A stretch of DNA of 64,000 bases, from positions 372,001-436,000 of the forward strand of contig NZ_JACRTA010000003.1 in the NCBI RefSeq assembly GCF_014385065.1, given 5' to 3'. The notes beneath the pieces are model-generated. The model ran no database searches and was not told where the DNA came from. It saw only the letters and a program-made list of their open reading frames with translations. The position numbers were made by a program, and so were the translations under genes. Source of the stretch: Lentihominibacter hominis (GTDB taxonomy: Bacteria > Bacillota > Clostridia > Peptostreptococcales > Anaerovoracaceae). Shown piece after piece: positions 33,598 to 42,654 of the stretch (the stretch's first letter is position 1; each line of letters opens with the position of its first letter).

Positions 33598-35942
33598 TAA
33601 AGAGTCTCCATTTCCGAATCCAGACTGTGCTTCACCCGATCTTTTTCCTCAGAAGTTTTGGCATCATTCCAATTATCCATAGTTCCTACCAAATATCCTG
33701 TAATACGTCTGATTCTCTCAAAGCCCTGATCACCATCATCCTCAGTTCTATGACAGCAAGGGCATTCATTATCTATAATTCCGGTATATCCGCATACCGG
33801 ATCTCTATCCACAGGATGATTTATCGAGCCATATCCTACCCCGCTTTCCTTCATACATCTTACAACCTGCTCAAAAGCATCCAAGTTTTTGCATGGATCA
33901 CCATCAAGTTCTACATACGTTATATGTCCGGCATTAGTAAGTGCGTGATATGGAGCTTCAAGCTTTATTTTATCAAAAGCATTTATATGGTAATAAACAG
34001 GTATATGGAACGAATTGGTATAATAATCCCTGTCTGTTACGCCTTCTATAACACCATATTTGGCTCTGTCTATTCTCACAAATCTTCCCGACAGGCCTTC
34101 TGCGGGCGTGGCGATAAGTGTATAATTAAATCCTGTTTTCTGTGACTCTTCATCCATTTTTTTTCTCATAAAGCCTATTATTTCAAGTCCCAGACTCTGA
34201 GCCTCCTGACTTTCTCCGTGATGAACGCCTAAAAGTGCTTTGAGACATTCCGCCAATCCTATGAATCCTACAGTAAGAGTACCGTGCTTAAGAACTTCAG
34301 CTACAGAATCTTCAGGCTTAAGATTATCAGAATCTATCCAGATGCCTTGACCCATCAAGAAAGGATAATTTTTTACCTTCTTTGAAGCCTGTATCTTATA
34401 TCTCTCCATAAGCTGGTCTATACACAAATCCACTTTTCTCTCAAGTTCATCAAAAAACCAATCTATATCTCCATGTGCTTTTATGGCTATTCTCGGAAGA
34501 TTAACAGATGTAAAACTTAAATTGCCTCTTCCTCCTACGATCTGCCTTGAAGGATCATGAACATTTCCGATAACTCTCGTTCTGCAGCCCATATAAGCCA
34601 CCTCTGTATTAGGATCTCCCTCATGATAGTACTGAAGATTATACGGAGCATCAATAAATGAAAAATTAGGAAAAAGCCTTTTAGCTGAAACTCTGCACGC
34701 CAGCTTGAACATGTCATAATTAGGATCTCCGGGATTATAGTTGATACCTTCTTTTATCTTAAAAATATGTATAGGGAATATTGCAGTCTCGCCATTTCCC
34801 AAACCAGCCTCCGTGGCAAGCATTATATTTTCAATGATCATCCTGCCTTCAGGAGATGTATCAGTACCATAATTGATGGACGAAAACGGTATCTGCGCTC
34901 CGGCCCTTGAATGCATAGTATTAAGATTATGTACGAAAGCTTCCATAGCTTGATATGTGGCTCTCTTTATCTCTTCATTAGCATACTTTGTGGCCTTTTT
35001 CTGAAGCTTGTCTATAAATTTTTCATCTATTATTTCTTTGAGATGTTCACGTTCTGTTTCTTTATATCCGTTATCATCAGCCAATATAGGGAAAATATCA
35101 TTTTCTTCCATTATTTTGGCACCTATGGCTTTTGCCTGTTCCACTCCATCTTCTATATCAAAAAGAAGATTCAGCATTTTCCCCAGGTTTGTCCAGTAAA
35201 GTTTTCTGAATGTTTTCTTTACACCGTTGGCCATACCGTAATCAAAATCAGGTATACTCTGACCTCCGTGCTGATCATTCTGGTTCGACTGTATTGCTAT
35301 ACAAGCAAGTGCAGCATAACTCTGAATATCATTAGGCTCTCTTAAAAATCCATGGCCTGTGGAAAAGCCTCCTTTAAAAAGTTTTTCTATATCTATCTGA
35401 CAACATGTAGTGGTCAAGGTGAGAAAATCCATATCGTGAATATGTATATCTCCTTCTCTGTGAGCTTTGGCATGTTCAGGTTTAAGTACGAACATTTCAT
35501 AAAACTGCTTGGCGCCCTCCGAACCGTATTTAAGCATGGTTCCCATAGCAGTATCACCATCTATATTAGCATTTTCTCGTTTCGTATCATTATCTTTGGC
35601 TTCTTTAAAAGTAAGATCCTCATAGATTTTCATAAGCCTCGTATTCATATCTCTTACTCTTGTACGCTCTGCCCTGTAAAGGATAAACTCTTTAGCCGTT
35701 CTTGCATGACCGTTTTCGATCAGTACTTTCTCTACGGCATCCTGTATCTGCTCCACCGTAGGTATCTCATTATGACATATCTCCACAAGATAGACTTCCA
35801 CCTGTCTGGCAAGAAATCTGGCCATATCATGATCTCTTCCTCCCAGTACCTGAGCAGCCTTATATATGGCATCGGCAATCTTGTCTACATCAAAATCAAC
35901 TGTCCTCCCGTCTCTTTTGATTATCTGTTTTATCTGTTCCAT
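33597..35942 (-). CDS. nrdD: Anaerobic (class III) ribonucleoside-triphosphate reductase
   Basis: The 781-residue enzyme has an N-terminal ATP-cone (IIKRDGRTVDFDVDKIADAIYKAA) for allosteric control, a ten-stranded barrel and a C-terminal zinc finger (DPVCGYTGI...CPCC). The glycyl-radical loop RRITGYL has its glycine at about residue 749. It reduces NTPs to dNTPs without oxygen. The frame runs to a GTG at 35957; the ATG at 35942 with AGGGGGAG upstream is the better start. Two NrdR-like boxes lie in the upstream region. Confidence 0.97.
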   Translation of the reverse strand: MEQIKQIIKRDGRTVDFDVDKIADAIYKAAQVLGGRDHDMARFLARQVEVYLVEICHNEIPTVEQIQDAVEKVLIENGHARTAKEFILYRAERTRVRDMNTRLMKIYEDLTFKEAKDNDTKRENANIDGDTAMGTMLKYGSEGAKQFYEMFVLKPEHAKAHREGDIHIHDMDFLTLTTTCCQIDIEKLFKGGFSTGHGFLREPNDIQSYAALACIAIQSNQNDQHGGQSIPDFDYGMANGVKKTFRKLYWTNLGKMLNLLFDIEDGVEQAKAIGAKIMEENDIFPILADDNGYKETEREHLKEIIDEKFIDKLQKKATKYANEEIKRATYQAMEAFVHNLNTMHSRAGAQIPFSSINYGTDTSPEGRMIIENIMLATEAGLGNGETAIFPIHIFKIKEGINYNPGDPNYDMFKLACRVSAKRLFPNFSFIDAPYNLQYYHEGDPNTEVAYMGCRTRVIGNVHDPSRQIVGGRGNLSFTSVNLPRIAIKAHGDIDWFFDELERKVDLCIDQLMERYKIQASKKVKNYPFLMGQGIWIDSDNLKPEDSVAEVLKHGTLTVGFIGLAECLKALLGVHHGESQEAQSLGLEIIGFMRKKMDEESQKTGFNYTLIATPAEGLSGRFVRIDRAKYGVIEGVTDRDYYTNSFHIPVYYHINAFDKIKLEAPYHALTNAGHITYVELDGDPCKNLDAFEQVVRCMKESGVGYGSINHPVDRDPVCGYTGIIDNECPCCHRTEDDGDQGFERIRRITGYLVGTMDNWNDAKTSEEKDRVKHSLDSEMETL

Positions 35943-35960
35943 TATGCTCCCCCTCACTAA

Positions 35961-35976
35961 CCACTATATATTGTTG
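35961..35976. promoter_or_regulatory. NrdR-like box 1 upstream of nrdDG
   Basis: CCACTATATATTGTTG matches 13 of 16 positions of the NrdR consensus ACACWATATATWGTGT. It lies 18 bp before the nrdD start. NrdR represses ribonucleotide reductase genes when dATP is plentiful; no nrdR gene is in the window. Confidence 0.6.
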
Positions 35977-36001
35977 TTGTTTAATTCCAAGAATAAATTA
36001 T

Positions 36002-36017
36002 ACACAAAATACAGAAT
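36002..36017. promoter_or_regulatory. NrdR-like box 2 upstream of nrdDG
   Basis: ACACAAAATACAGAAT matches 12 of 16 positions of the NrdR consensus. It is 41 bp from box 1, close to four helical turns, which fits the paired-site arrangement. Weaker than box 1. Confidence 0.4.
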
Positions 36018-36204
36018 CAGTCAATATGAAATCAAATAATTTTATTGTACTTTTTCAAAGCCAAGAAAATTTCTAAAAATCAATTTTTTGCCTTAAACGG
36101 CAAATCCATTGCACTGAAAAGCCTCCGCTGTTAGGCAGAGGCTTTTAATTTACATAAAACAAATTTAAGAAAACCCGTATTATTTACCCATTCCCTTTTT
36201 CATA

Positions 36205-36738
36205 TCAATCCTTATCCCCGAAAAATTCAGAACGAAGCATAGACATGAGATGAAGATCATAATATTTTCCGTCTTTTTTCGTAGCATTTCTTGCAACGCC
36301 TTCTTTCTCAAAGCCAAGACTCTCATATAAAGTATACGCTCTCTTATTACCCGTATAATAATCCAACGTGACACGTTCCATATGAAGGAAAGTGAAACAA
36401 TATTCAAGCAGTTCATTCATAATCTCTCTGGCAACGCCTTTTCCCCAGAACTGCGTCTCCCCTATATAAAATTTAGTAATATCCAGCGAATCAGAATGAG
36501 TATCAATCTTAGAAATAAATATTCTGCCTATAGGTTTGCCGCTCTCGCGGTCTACTATCGTAAAGTCCAGTTTCTCCCTGCTGAATTTATTATAAATAGC
36601 CTCAGTCACCACATCCTCATAGCTTCGATTTTCATCAAAAGTAAGATATTTTGTTACTTCAGGATCATTCTCCCATTTTACAAAATATTCGTAATCATCA
36701 AATTCAGTTTCTCTTATCAAGAAATTCTCAGTTTCCAT
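36205..36738 (-). CDS. GNAT family N-acetyltransferase (RimJ/RimL type)
   Basis: The 177-residue protein has the GNAT fold of the Acetyltransf_3 group: FLIRETEFDDYEYFVKWENDPEV at the N-terminus, GKPIGRIFISKID, the pyrophosphate-binding FWGKGVAREIMNELLEY and the late ERVTLDYYTGNKRAYTLYESLGFEKEG. It transfers acetyl from CoA to an amine. Related proteins acetylate ribosomal N-termini or antibiotics; substrate not inferable. It stands alone, with a GGAGAGAAG site. Confidence 0.88.
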   Translation of the reverse strand: METENFLIRETEFDDYEYFVKWENDPEVTKYLTFDENRSYEDVVTEAIYNKFSREKLDFTIVDRESGKPIGRIFISKIDTHSDSLDITKFYIGETQFWGKGVAREIMNELLEYCFTFLHMERVTLDYYTGNKRAYTLYESLGFEKEGVARNATKKDGKYYDLHLMSMLRSEFFGDKD

Positions 36739-36856
36739 TCTTCTCTCCTTTAACAGGTTTTTAAAGATTCATCGAATCTCTACAATTTATTTTTCTCATG
36801 TGTTATTATATTATTATATTAGAAATGATAATAACAAACAAGGAGAAATATAGGCC

Positions 36857-38245
36857 ATGAAAAGATATTTATTGCTGATGATACCATTAATTTTAATTTT
36901 AACTTTATTTTTAGGCAGCTGTTCATTGGGAGAAATGACAAGAGAAAATGAACTCAAAACTGCGATGGAAAGTACATATGAAGAACTTGATTCAACATTC
37001 TCCGGCGATTCAGGAAAATATTCCTTAGTTGCCGAATATCTGAAATCGTGGGCAAACAAAAATGATATAGAAATCACCGAAAACAATAAGAATCATATGG
37101 TAATGATCAATCCTGCCACTGATGGATATAAAGATGCGCAAACAACAGTATTTCAATGCGCGGTAAAAACAAATGATTTTAATAATTCAATGCAGACTCT
37201 CTCTACTGCGCTAACTGCCCTTTTAGGTCCTGAAAAGCATGGCAAACTGACATTGATCATAACAGAAAACAACGACGGGCAGTTTACAGGAGCTGAATCG
37301 GTAGATTCCAAATATTACAAATGTGATAATTTTATAAATTTGGAACGAAGTGATGATATTCAGCTTTACACCTCAGGAGCTTATGAGATGAGCAGTACTA
37401 TGACTTCATCTATAGAAACTGCATCTCCTTCCTACTCTCATGCTTACGCGATAACTATGTCTATATCCGGATACCACGACCCCTTCGATTTTGACAGACA
37501 TTATCCTAATCCCATTGAAACAATAGGAAGTCTTTTGGCAACAGAAAAAAGCTCGGGTCAGCTTTTTCATCTGGCATCTTTTGAATGCGAGTCCACAAGC
37601 AGCTATACCCCTACTTCAGCAACTGCTGTAGTAGTAATAGACAGCAATGACATCGAAAGCTTTGAAAAAAAATTTGATAAATCCTATAACAGTGTAAAAA
37701 ACAAATTGGAAAAGCTCAATGATAATTTCGTATATACATTTACAGAAACATCAATGCCGGAAACTGTAATGAGCAGTCAAACCAGCGACAGCATTATAAG
37801 TCTCATGTATACCCTTCAAACAGGTACATATCTACAGGATGAAGAAAGCGGCGAAATCATTTCTGCATCAGATATATCTTCTGTAACTACAGCAGAAGGA
37901 ACATTTAAGCTCACTATGATTTCACGAAGCCTTGAAGAAAACGTCCTCAGCGATATGTCATCTGAATTTCTTACTACTTCAGGGTTATGTAATATATCAT
38001 ATGAAGCATCTGAACCTCAAAAAACATGGTCCTCTGACAGCAAAAAAGGACCCGCTGCCTTTTTATCTAAAGCATTAGGTTCCGAAGACTCAATAATTCC
38101 TGCTACTCTCGAAAACAGTGAATGTGGTGTTTTCGCATCAAAACAGGATCTCAACATGGTATCATACAGATTCAACGTGCATCACAGCGATGCTGCACTT
38201 ATGAATATAATACATTTTGTCGAAAGTTTAACAGAACTTTCATAA
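36857..38245 (+). CDS. Predicted lipoprotein of unknown function
   Basis: The 462-residue protein has a type II signal peptide: a short basic start, a hydrophobic core and the lipobox LGSC with C22 as the lipidated residue. It should be anchored on the outer face of the membrane. The mature part is mostly beta-rich and serine/threonine-rich, with two related-looking sections around residues 75-190 and 205-320. It has no motif of a solute-binding protein or enzyme that I recognise. It is a single plus-strand gene with an AAGGAG site and a terminator. Its nearest neighbours (GNAT, thioesterase) give no functional hint. Confidence 0.75.
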   Translation: MKRYLLLMIPLILILTLFLGSCSLGEMTRENELKTAMESTYEELDSTFSGDSGKYSLVAEYLKSWANKNDIEITENNKNHMVMINPATDGYKDAQTTVFQCAVKTNDFNNSMQTLSTALTALLGPEKHGKLTLIITENNDGQFTGAESVDSKYYKCDNFINLERSDDIQLYTSGAYEMSSTMTSSIETASPSYSHAYAITMSISGYHDPFDFDRHYPNPIETIGSLLATEKSSGQLFHLASFECESTSSYTPTSATAVVVIDSNDIESFEKKFDKSYNSVKNKLEKLNDNFVYTFTETSMPETVMSSQTSDSIISLMYTLQTGTYLQDEESGEIISASDISSVTTAEGTFKLTMISRSLEENVLSDMSSEFLTTSGLCNISYEASEPQKTWSSDSKKGPAAFLSKALGSEDSIIPATLENSECGVFASKQDLNMVSYRFNVHHSDAALMNIIHFVESLTELS

Positions 38246-38298
38246 TCAAAAAATGCAAAAGTATCCTTTACTGTCTTTATCCTATTCCAAATGACACA

Positions 38299-38333
38299 AA
38301 AAATACCGGGTATATTTCATGCCCGGTATTTTT
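38299..38333. terminator. Terminator between lipoprotein and thioesterase genes
   Basis: AAAAATACCGGG (38299-38310) pairs with CCCGGTATTTTT (38322-38333), with an 11-nt loop. It gives T runs on both strands and lies between convergent genes. Confidence 0.85.
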
Positions 38334-38353
38334 CATCAATATCAAATTTCCTG

Positions 38354-38791
38354 CTATTTCACATGTACAAAATTGGATGTAGCGGATGCAAGAGCCTTGC
38401 CGTTGCCTTCATCATAAGCAGTCGCTCTAACCCTTACAAGAGATCTTCCTAAATGTATTATTTCTGTTTTCACTATATATGAATCTCCCAAAAACGGTCT
38501 GATAAAACTAACGCTTAAATCTGCTGTAGACACTCCTTCAGAATCCGAATAAGCAAGGACAGTCATCCCCATCGCCGTATCAAACATCGCCGATATTGCT
38601 CCTCCGTGTATCTCCCCGCGTTCATTCCTCTCCCAATCTTTTCTGACGAATCTTATTTGAGCTGATAAATTATCTTCATCATATCCGTAAGGTTCAGGAG
38701 ACAGTAATGAATTCATATTTACTGTTTTATTATTTCTTATCTCTTTTGTTATGTCTTCCATTCTTTCCCGTACTTTATCTTTTGATTGCAT
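38354..38791 (-). CDS. PaaI-family hotdog thioesterase
   Basis: The 145-residue protein has the hotdog core HGGAISAMFDTAMGMTVLAY and LSVSFIRPFLGDSYIVKTEIIHLGRSLVRVRATAYDEGNGKALASATSNF, as in the PaaI/YbgC class, with the catalytic acidic residue (D in MFDTAMG). It hydrolyses acyl-CoA thioesters. It lies just after the activase genes of an acyl-CoA dehydratase-type system (62 nt), so it may recycle CoA from hydroxyacyl-CoA intermediates. That link is inference. Confidence 0.87.
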   Translation of the reverse strand: MQSKDKVRERMEDITKEIRNNKTVNMNSLLSPEPYGYDEDNLSAQIRFVRKDWERNERGEIHGGAISAMFDTAMGMTVLAYSDSEGVSTADLSVSFIRPFLGDSYIVKTEIIHLGRSLVRVRATAYDEGNGKALASATSNFVHVK

Positions 38792-38853
38792 AACTTTACC
38801 TCCATTCCTATATATTCTACAACGTTAAAGACAAATTGTCTCTATATAATATT

Positions 38854-39798
38854 TTAAAAAACGAAGGAATATTTTCCGCATATATCCCCAAAATATCCGT
38901 GAGCTTCACCACATGCTTCTATACGTGTGACTGTACAGCTATTACTACATCCTCGGCATTCTATTTCCTTAAGCTCAATATCAGCGGATCCTGTCTCAAA
39001 GCCTTTGAAACATGTAATGCCTCTGTCCTTATCCTTTGCTAAAAGAGCTGCTCCGAAAGCTCCCATTATTTTATGTTCCCAAGGTACGAAAATCTCACAT
39101 CCAAGTATTTCTTCAAATGCTCTTTTCATTCCTCTATTGGCAGCTACACCTCCCTGGAAACAGATTTTGGGCTTTATTTTCTTTCCTTTAGCAACATTTG
39201 ACATATATGAAACAGCTAAAGCTTTGCACATTCCTGCCATAAGCTCTCCATCCCTTATCCCCATCTGTTGTTTATGGATTATATCAGATTCAGCAAATAC
39301 TGCGCAGCGTCCCGCTATAGAAACGCTTTTTTCGGCATCTGCAGCCATATCTCCCAGTTCTTCTATGGTCACTCCCATCCGCCCGGCTTGTCTGTCAAGA
39401 AAAGATCCTGTTCCGGCAGCACACACAGTATTCATAGCAAAATCAGAAACCATGCCATCTTCCATAATTATGATTTTGGAATCTTGCCCTCCTATTTCTA
39501 TCACTGTTCTGATTTCAGGGTCTACTTGAGCTACAGCCCTTGCATGTGATGTTATCTCATTTTTTACTACATCTCCTCCTGCCAAAGCAGACCCGAGATA
39601 TCGCCCGCTACCTGTAACCCCCACACCCGCTATATCATTCGAAACATATTTTTTTCCCAGTCTGCGAAGTCCGTCCTTAACGGCTTCCACCGGCCTGCTT
39701 TTAGTCTTAAGATACAGCGATTCTGCAACTGATGAATTCTCATCCACCAATACCAGATCGGTACTTATTGAACCTATGTCTATTCCCAGCCAGTACAT
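38854..39798 (-). CDS. Acyl-CoA dehydratase activase (BadF/BadG/BcrA/BcrD ATPase family, HgdC-like)
   Basis: The 314-residue protein has the ASKHA ATPase motifs: GIDIGSISTDLVLVDENSS, GVGVTGSGRYLGSALAGGDVVKNEI, IEIGGQDSKII and VCAAGTGSFLDRQAGRMG, plus ISIAGRCAVFAESDII-type SIAGRCAVFAESDI. Two such subunits bridge one [4Fe-4S] cluster through the cysteines in CAAGTG and GRCAVF, and inject an ATP-driven low-potential electron into a dehydratase or reductase. The tail adds a further cysteine cluster (CRGCSNSC...CGEAHGYFGDIC). The start at 39798 has GGAG; the frame runs on to 39825. It overlaps the preceding gene. Confidence 0.9.
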   Translation of the reverse strand: MYWLGIDIGSISTDLVLVDENSSVAESLYLKTKSRPVEAVKDGLRRLGKKYVSNDIAGVGVTGSGRYLGSALAGGDVVKNEITSHARAVAQVDPEIRTVIEIGGQDSKIIIMEDGMVSDFAMNTVCAAGTGSFLDRQAGRMGVTIEELGDMAADAEKSVSIAGRCAVFAESDIIHKQQMGIRDGELMAGMCKALAVSYMSNVAKGKKIKPKICFQGGVAANRGMKRAFEEILGCEIFVPWEHKIMGAFGAALLAKDKDRGITCFKGFETGSADIELKEIECRGCSNSCTVTRIEACGEAHGYFGDICGKYSFVF

Positions 39799-40882
39799 GT
39801 TTTCTCCTTTCCAGCATATCAACAAAAGCCTCTATTCTAGTTTGATACCCTGCATCTGCTTTCATTTCATCATATATAAGATGGAGTATCTTATTATCCT
39901 GTTTATCCTGAATTCCTTCACAAAAAGCTTTCGCCACTATTTCAGGCATACAGCCCGCAGGCATTATCTTTATCACTCCGTCAAAGGAACCGCTGTTCAT
40001 TATCTTTGATACAGTCTGCCTTCCATATCCTCCGATATTACATGGGATCCCATATTTTTTCCCGAATATTGATGATACTGAATCAGGAAAAATAATATCT
40101 GACAATGTGTGTCGTATCCACCATGAAATATTTAAATGTCTTTTTACACTGCATCCCAACCTGATAAGCCTTTCCTCAAGCCTTCCATTTGCTTCTTCTT
40201 CTATAGAAGTATATATCTCACCTGTTATCAAAACCTTCACAGGATCAGCTTCAGGATTTTTCTTCAGACCTTTCAGACGTCTGTATGAATTTTCTATGAT
40301 ACGAAAACCATCATAAAAGTTCTCGGCATTTTTCATTTTCTCCTCTATTTCACGTAGAAGTTCCGCAGCTTCATAAGGTTTGTCAAGATATCCCGCGGTC
40401 TTTTCTATTTTTGTTCTCAGAGTGTCAAGTTTAAAGATCAATTTAAGACCGCAGAAAATATTCCTTGCCAATTTAATAGCAGTAAACTCTGAAGATTCCA
40501 AAACACTATATTCTTTCAGCGCAGAAAGCCGCTTTAAAAATTCACGTCTTCCTATTACAGCCGGCGAATCTAGGAGAATCCATTTACACAGATAACCATT
40601 CTTATCAAGGGTATCCATCATCAGCTGACAGTATTCTCCCAATCTGCATGGCCCGCATGTGGCTGCCATCACTACAGTATCAGCTCCCATATCATAAGCT
40701 CTCTTCAAATTTCCCACCATATATTTAAAGGGAAGACACATTTCTTCCGGGGATATTTCTATACCGGCCTGCAGTGTTTCTTCATCATTATCAGGCGGAA
40801 CTATATGGGAAATACCAAACTCATTGAAAAGCAATTTGACAATGCAGGACATCGGCCCCATATGAGGAAACGTTATCATCAT
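39740..40882 (-). CDS. 2-hydroxyacyl-CoA dehydratase-like component (COG3581 type)
   Basis: The 380-residue protein begins MMITFPHMGPMSCIVKLLFNE and has ISPEEMCLPFKYMVGNLKRAYDMGADTVVMAATCGPCRLGEYCQL. The cysteines there probably bind an iron-sulfur cluster. This is one of the two halves usually joined to BadF domains in the large CoA-substrate-specific activase proteins (DUF2229/COG3580/COG3581). Here it is a separate gene, overlapping the activase by 59 nt and following the COG3580-type gene with AAAGGAGG. The function of the family is not biochemically settled. Confidence 0.85.
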   Translation of the reverse strand: MMITFPHMGPMSCIVKLLFNEFGISHIVPPDNDEETLQAGIEISPEEMCLPFKYMVGNLKRAYDMGADTVVMAATCGPCRLGEYCQLMMDTLDKNGYLCKWILLDSPAVIGRREFLKRLSALKEYSVLESSEFTAIKLARNIFCGLKLIFKLDTLRTKIEKTAGYLDKPYEAAELLREIEEKMKNAENFYDGFRIIENSYRRLKGLKKNPEADPVKVLITGEIYTSIEEEANGRLEERLIRLGCSVKRHLNISWWIRHTLSDIIFPDSVSSIFGKKYGIPCNIGGYGRQTVSKIMNSGSFDGVIKIMPAGCMPEIVAKAFCEGIQDKQDNKILHLIYDEMKADAGYQTRIEAFVDMLERRKHVLAGNRHRFNKYRSGIGG

Positions 40883-41835
40883 GCAGACCTCCTTTTCTCA
40901 AGAAGATCAGAAAATGCCTCCAGCCTTGTCTGTAAACCTGCCTGACCTCTGTGCTCATCCAGCTTCAACATCATCATTGGGATTTCCTTTAAGTGCGTTT
41001 TCAATATCTCTGAGATCAATGAATCTATCCCACAAGAAAAAGAAGATAGATATATTATACCGTCTACATTGTTTTTCAGCTCCATAGCAGTACCTACGAT
41101 TCTTACAAAAGCTTCCCAGAAAGGTTTTTTCTCAAGATCTAAACGTTTTACTGCTTCTTCACGTCTGCTCTGAGTCAGTTCACTTCCCGTAACTGCACTG
41201 ATAGCCAGATCGTCCAGTTTTTTCATAATGTCACAATTTGCAAATTTATCATATACATTATAACAATGCCCTAGAACTAAAACTTTTTTAGTATTAGGCA
41301 GCAGTATCTCTCCTTCTCTGGGAGGATCAGGCATAAATTCCCATGCAGCTTCTACATGACTTTTTTTGACACCGAGTGTTACTTTCATCTGATCTCCATA
41401 GGCTTTCTCAAAATTACGTTCAAATATATCTCTTTTTATGCCGAGCTTTTTAAACATATGACGAAGAGCTTTCTTAGCCTTATTCTTATTATTAAAATAT
41501 ATCGGTTCTGTTACAAGTAGTTTTTTCCCTTCAGTTATCCGGGACGAAAGCTCCGGCAATCCCAGCAGCTTAGGACACAGCCAGCCACCGCTATGATCCT
41601 TCATCACTCTTAAAATAAGTACTTTGTCGCACTGACTGCATAAAGTTTCCACTTGCCCGACAAAAAGTTTTACAGGAAGGCACGCCTCATCAACAGTCAA
41701 ACGTCCTCCTATTTTCAGCGTACTCTCATTATTTTCCTGTCCTGAGATAATAGTGACATCAGTATCCTGAAACAGTTTGTTTATAAAAGAAACATACTCA
41801 TAATAAAAAAAACCTCTTGGTATTCCCAATAACAT
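40879..41835 (-). CDS. DUF2229/COG3580-type dehydratase-related component
   Basis: The 318-residue protein begins MLLGIPRGFFYYEYVSFIN, then GRLTVDEACLPVKLFVGQVETL, HSGGWLCPKLLGLPEL, VLVLGHCYNVYDKF and IYLSSFSCGIDSLISEIL, the features of DUF2229. It is the partner of the COG3581 protein. The frame extends upstream to 41934, overlapping the S4 gene, but GCAGGAGG lies just before the ATG at 41835. With the next two genes it forms a three-gene unit of split activase components. It stops 4 nt into the next start, so the genes are co-translated. Confidence 0.85.
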   Translation of the reverse strand: MLLGIPRGFFYYEYVSFINKLFQDTDVTIISGQENNESTLKIGGRLTVDEACLPVKLFVGQVETLCSQCDKVLILRVMKDHSGGWLCPKLLGLPELSSRITEGKKLLVTEPIYFNNKNKAKKALRHMFKKLGIKRDIFERNFEKAYGDQMKVTLGVKKSHVEAAWEFMPDPPREGEILLPNTKKVLVLGHCYNVYDKFANCDIMKKLDDLAISAVTGSELTQSRREEAVKRLDLEKKPFWEAFVRIVGTAMELKNNVDGIIYLSSFSCGIDSLISEILKTHLKEIPMMMLKLDEHRGQAGLQTRLEAFSDLLEKRRSA

Positions 41836-41888
41836 AAAAAAACCTCCTGCCAAATCTATACAAATAGTTTTGACAAAAGAGGTATTTT

Positions 41889-42131
41889 CTATTCTATCAC
41901 CTGATACATAGTTGCTGCATCTTCTTTTCTGCACGAGTCTTTTAGCTCTGCCACCTTTATCCTCAGACTTCCGTTTCCGAACTGTATATAAATCTCATCG
42001 CCTATCTTTACCTCTGTTCCCGGTTTAGCTATCTTTCCGTTGACTGTTATCCTGCCTTGCTCACATGCTTCTTTGGCAACCGTTCGTCTTTTGATGACCC
42101 GTGAGTTTTTTAAAAATTTATCTACTCTCAT
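41889..42131 (-). CDS. S4-domain RNA-binding protein (RqcP/YabO-like)
   Basis: The 80-residue protein begins MRVDKFLKNSRVIKRRTVAKEACEQGRITVNGKIAKPGTEVKIGDEIYI, a complete S4 domain. RqcP acts in ribosome-associated quality control, stabilising the P-site tRNA during alanine tailing by RqcH. The gene directly follows the HU gene, as yabO does in the Firmicutes hupA-yabO-yabP-yabQ-divIC cluster. The next genes here are the activase components, so yabP, yabQ and divIC are missing from this position. Confidence 0.88.
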   Translation of the reverse strand: MRVDKFLKNSRVIKRRTVAKEACEQGRITVNGKIAKPGTEVKIGDEIYIQFGNGSLRIKVAELKDSCRKEDAATMYQVIE

Positions 42132-42153
42132 GAATCCTCCTTAATACAAAAGA

Positions 42154-42177
42154 AAAGGGTAAATAACTTTACCCTTT
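42154..42177 (-). terminator. Hairpin between HU and S4-protein genes
   Basis: AAAGGGTAAA (42154-42163) pairs with TTTACCCTTT (42168-42177) across a 4-nt loop. It sits 14 nt after the HU stop. It could reduce read-through into the S4 gene. Confidence 0.6.
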
Positions 42178-42190
42178 GTAACTTTCTGTT

Positions 42191-42469
42191 CTATTTATTT
42201 ACTGCGTCCTTAAGAGCCTTTCCTGCTTTGAATACAGGCGCTTTTGAAGCAGCAATTTTTATAACTTCTCCCGGTTTTCTCGGATTTCTTCCCTGTCTTG
42301 CTTTTCTCTCACGGACTTCAAAAGTTCCGAAACCTATAAGCTGAACCTTTTCGCCTTTTACTAAAGAGCTCTCTACACTTGAAACAAAAGCATTAACGGC
42401 TAATTCAGCATCCTTTTTCGTAAAACCAGTCTTCTCTGCCACTGCAGCTACTAATTCCGCTTTATTCAT
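42191..42469 (-). CDS. hup: DNA-binding protein HU
   Basis: The 92-residue protein begins [28 protein letters not shown] and has [52 protein letters not shown], the complete HU fold with the DNA-intercalating NP in RNPR. It compacts the nucleoid. The frame has a TTG one codon upstream; the ATG at 42469 after AAGGAGG is used. A good promoter lies about 100 bp upstream. Confidence 0.97.
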   Translation of the reverse strand: MNKAELVAAVAEKTGFTKKDAELAVNAFVSSVESSLVKGEKVQLIGFGTFEVRERKARQGRNPRKPGEVIKIAASKAPVFKAGKALKDAVNK

Positions 42470-42569
42470 CAATAAATCCTCCTTAAAATTAATAACATAT
42501 CACATTTTAGTATTCCAAATACTCATTCAGGCACACATAATAATTACCATTAATCTTTGCCTGTGTTCT

Positions 42570-42598
42570 ATTGTCCCATCTTTCAATAGTTTTGTCAA
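42570..42598 (-). promoter_or_regulatory. HU promoter
   Basis: On the minus strand TTGACA (42593-42598), a 17-nt spacer and GACAAT (42570-42575). The 182-nt HU/spoVB gap otherwise shows nothing. Confidence 0.6.
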
Positions 42599-42654
42599 GC
42601 CGTTTTGACGCAAAGAACTCTGTTTTTTGTTTAAATATCAACGTTTTTATGGAT

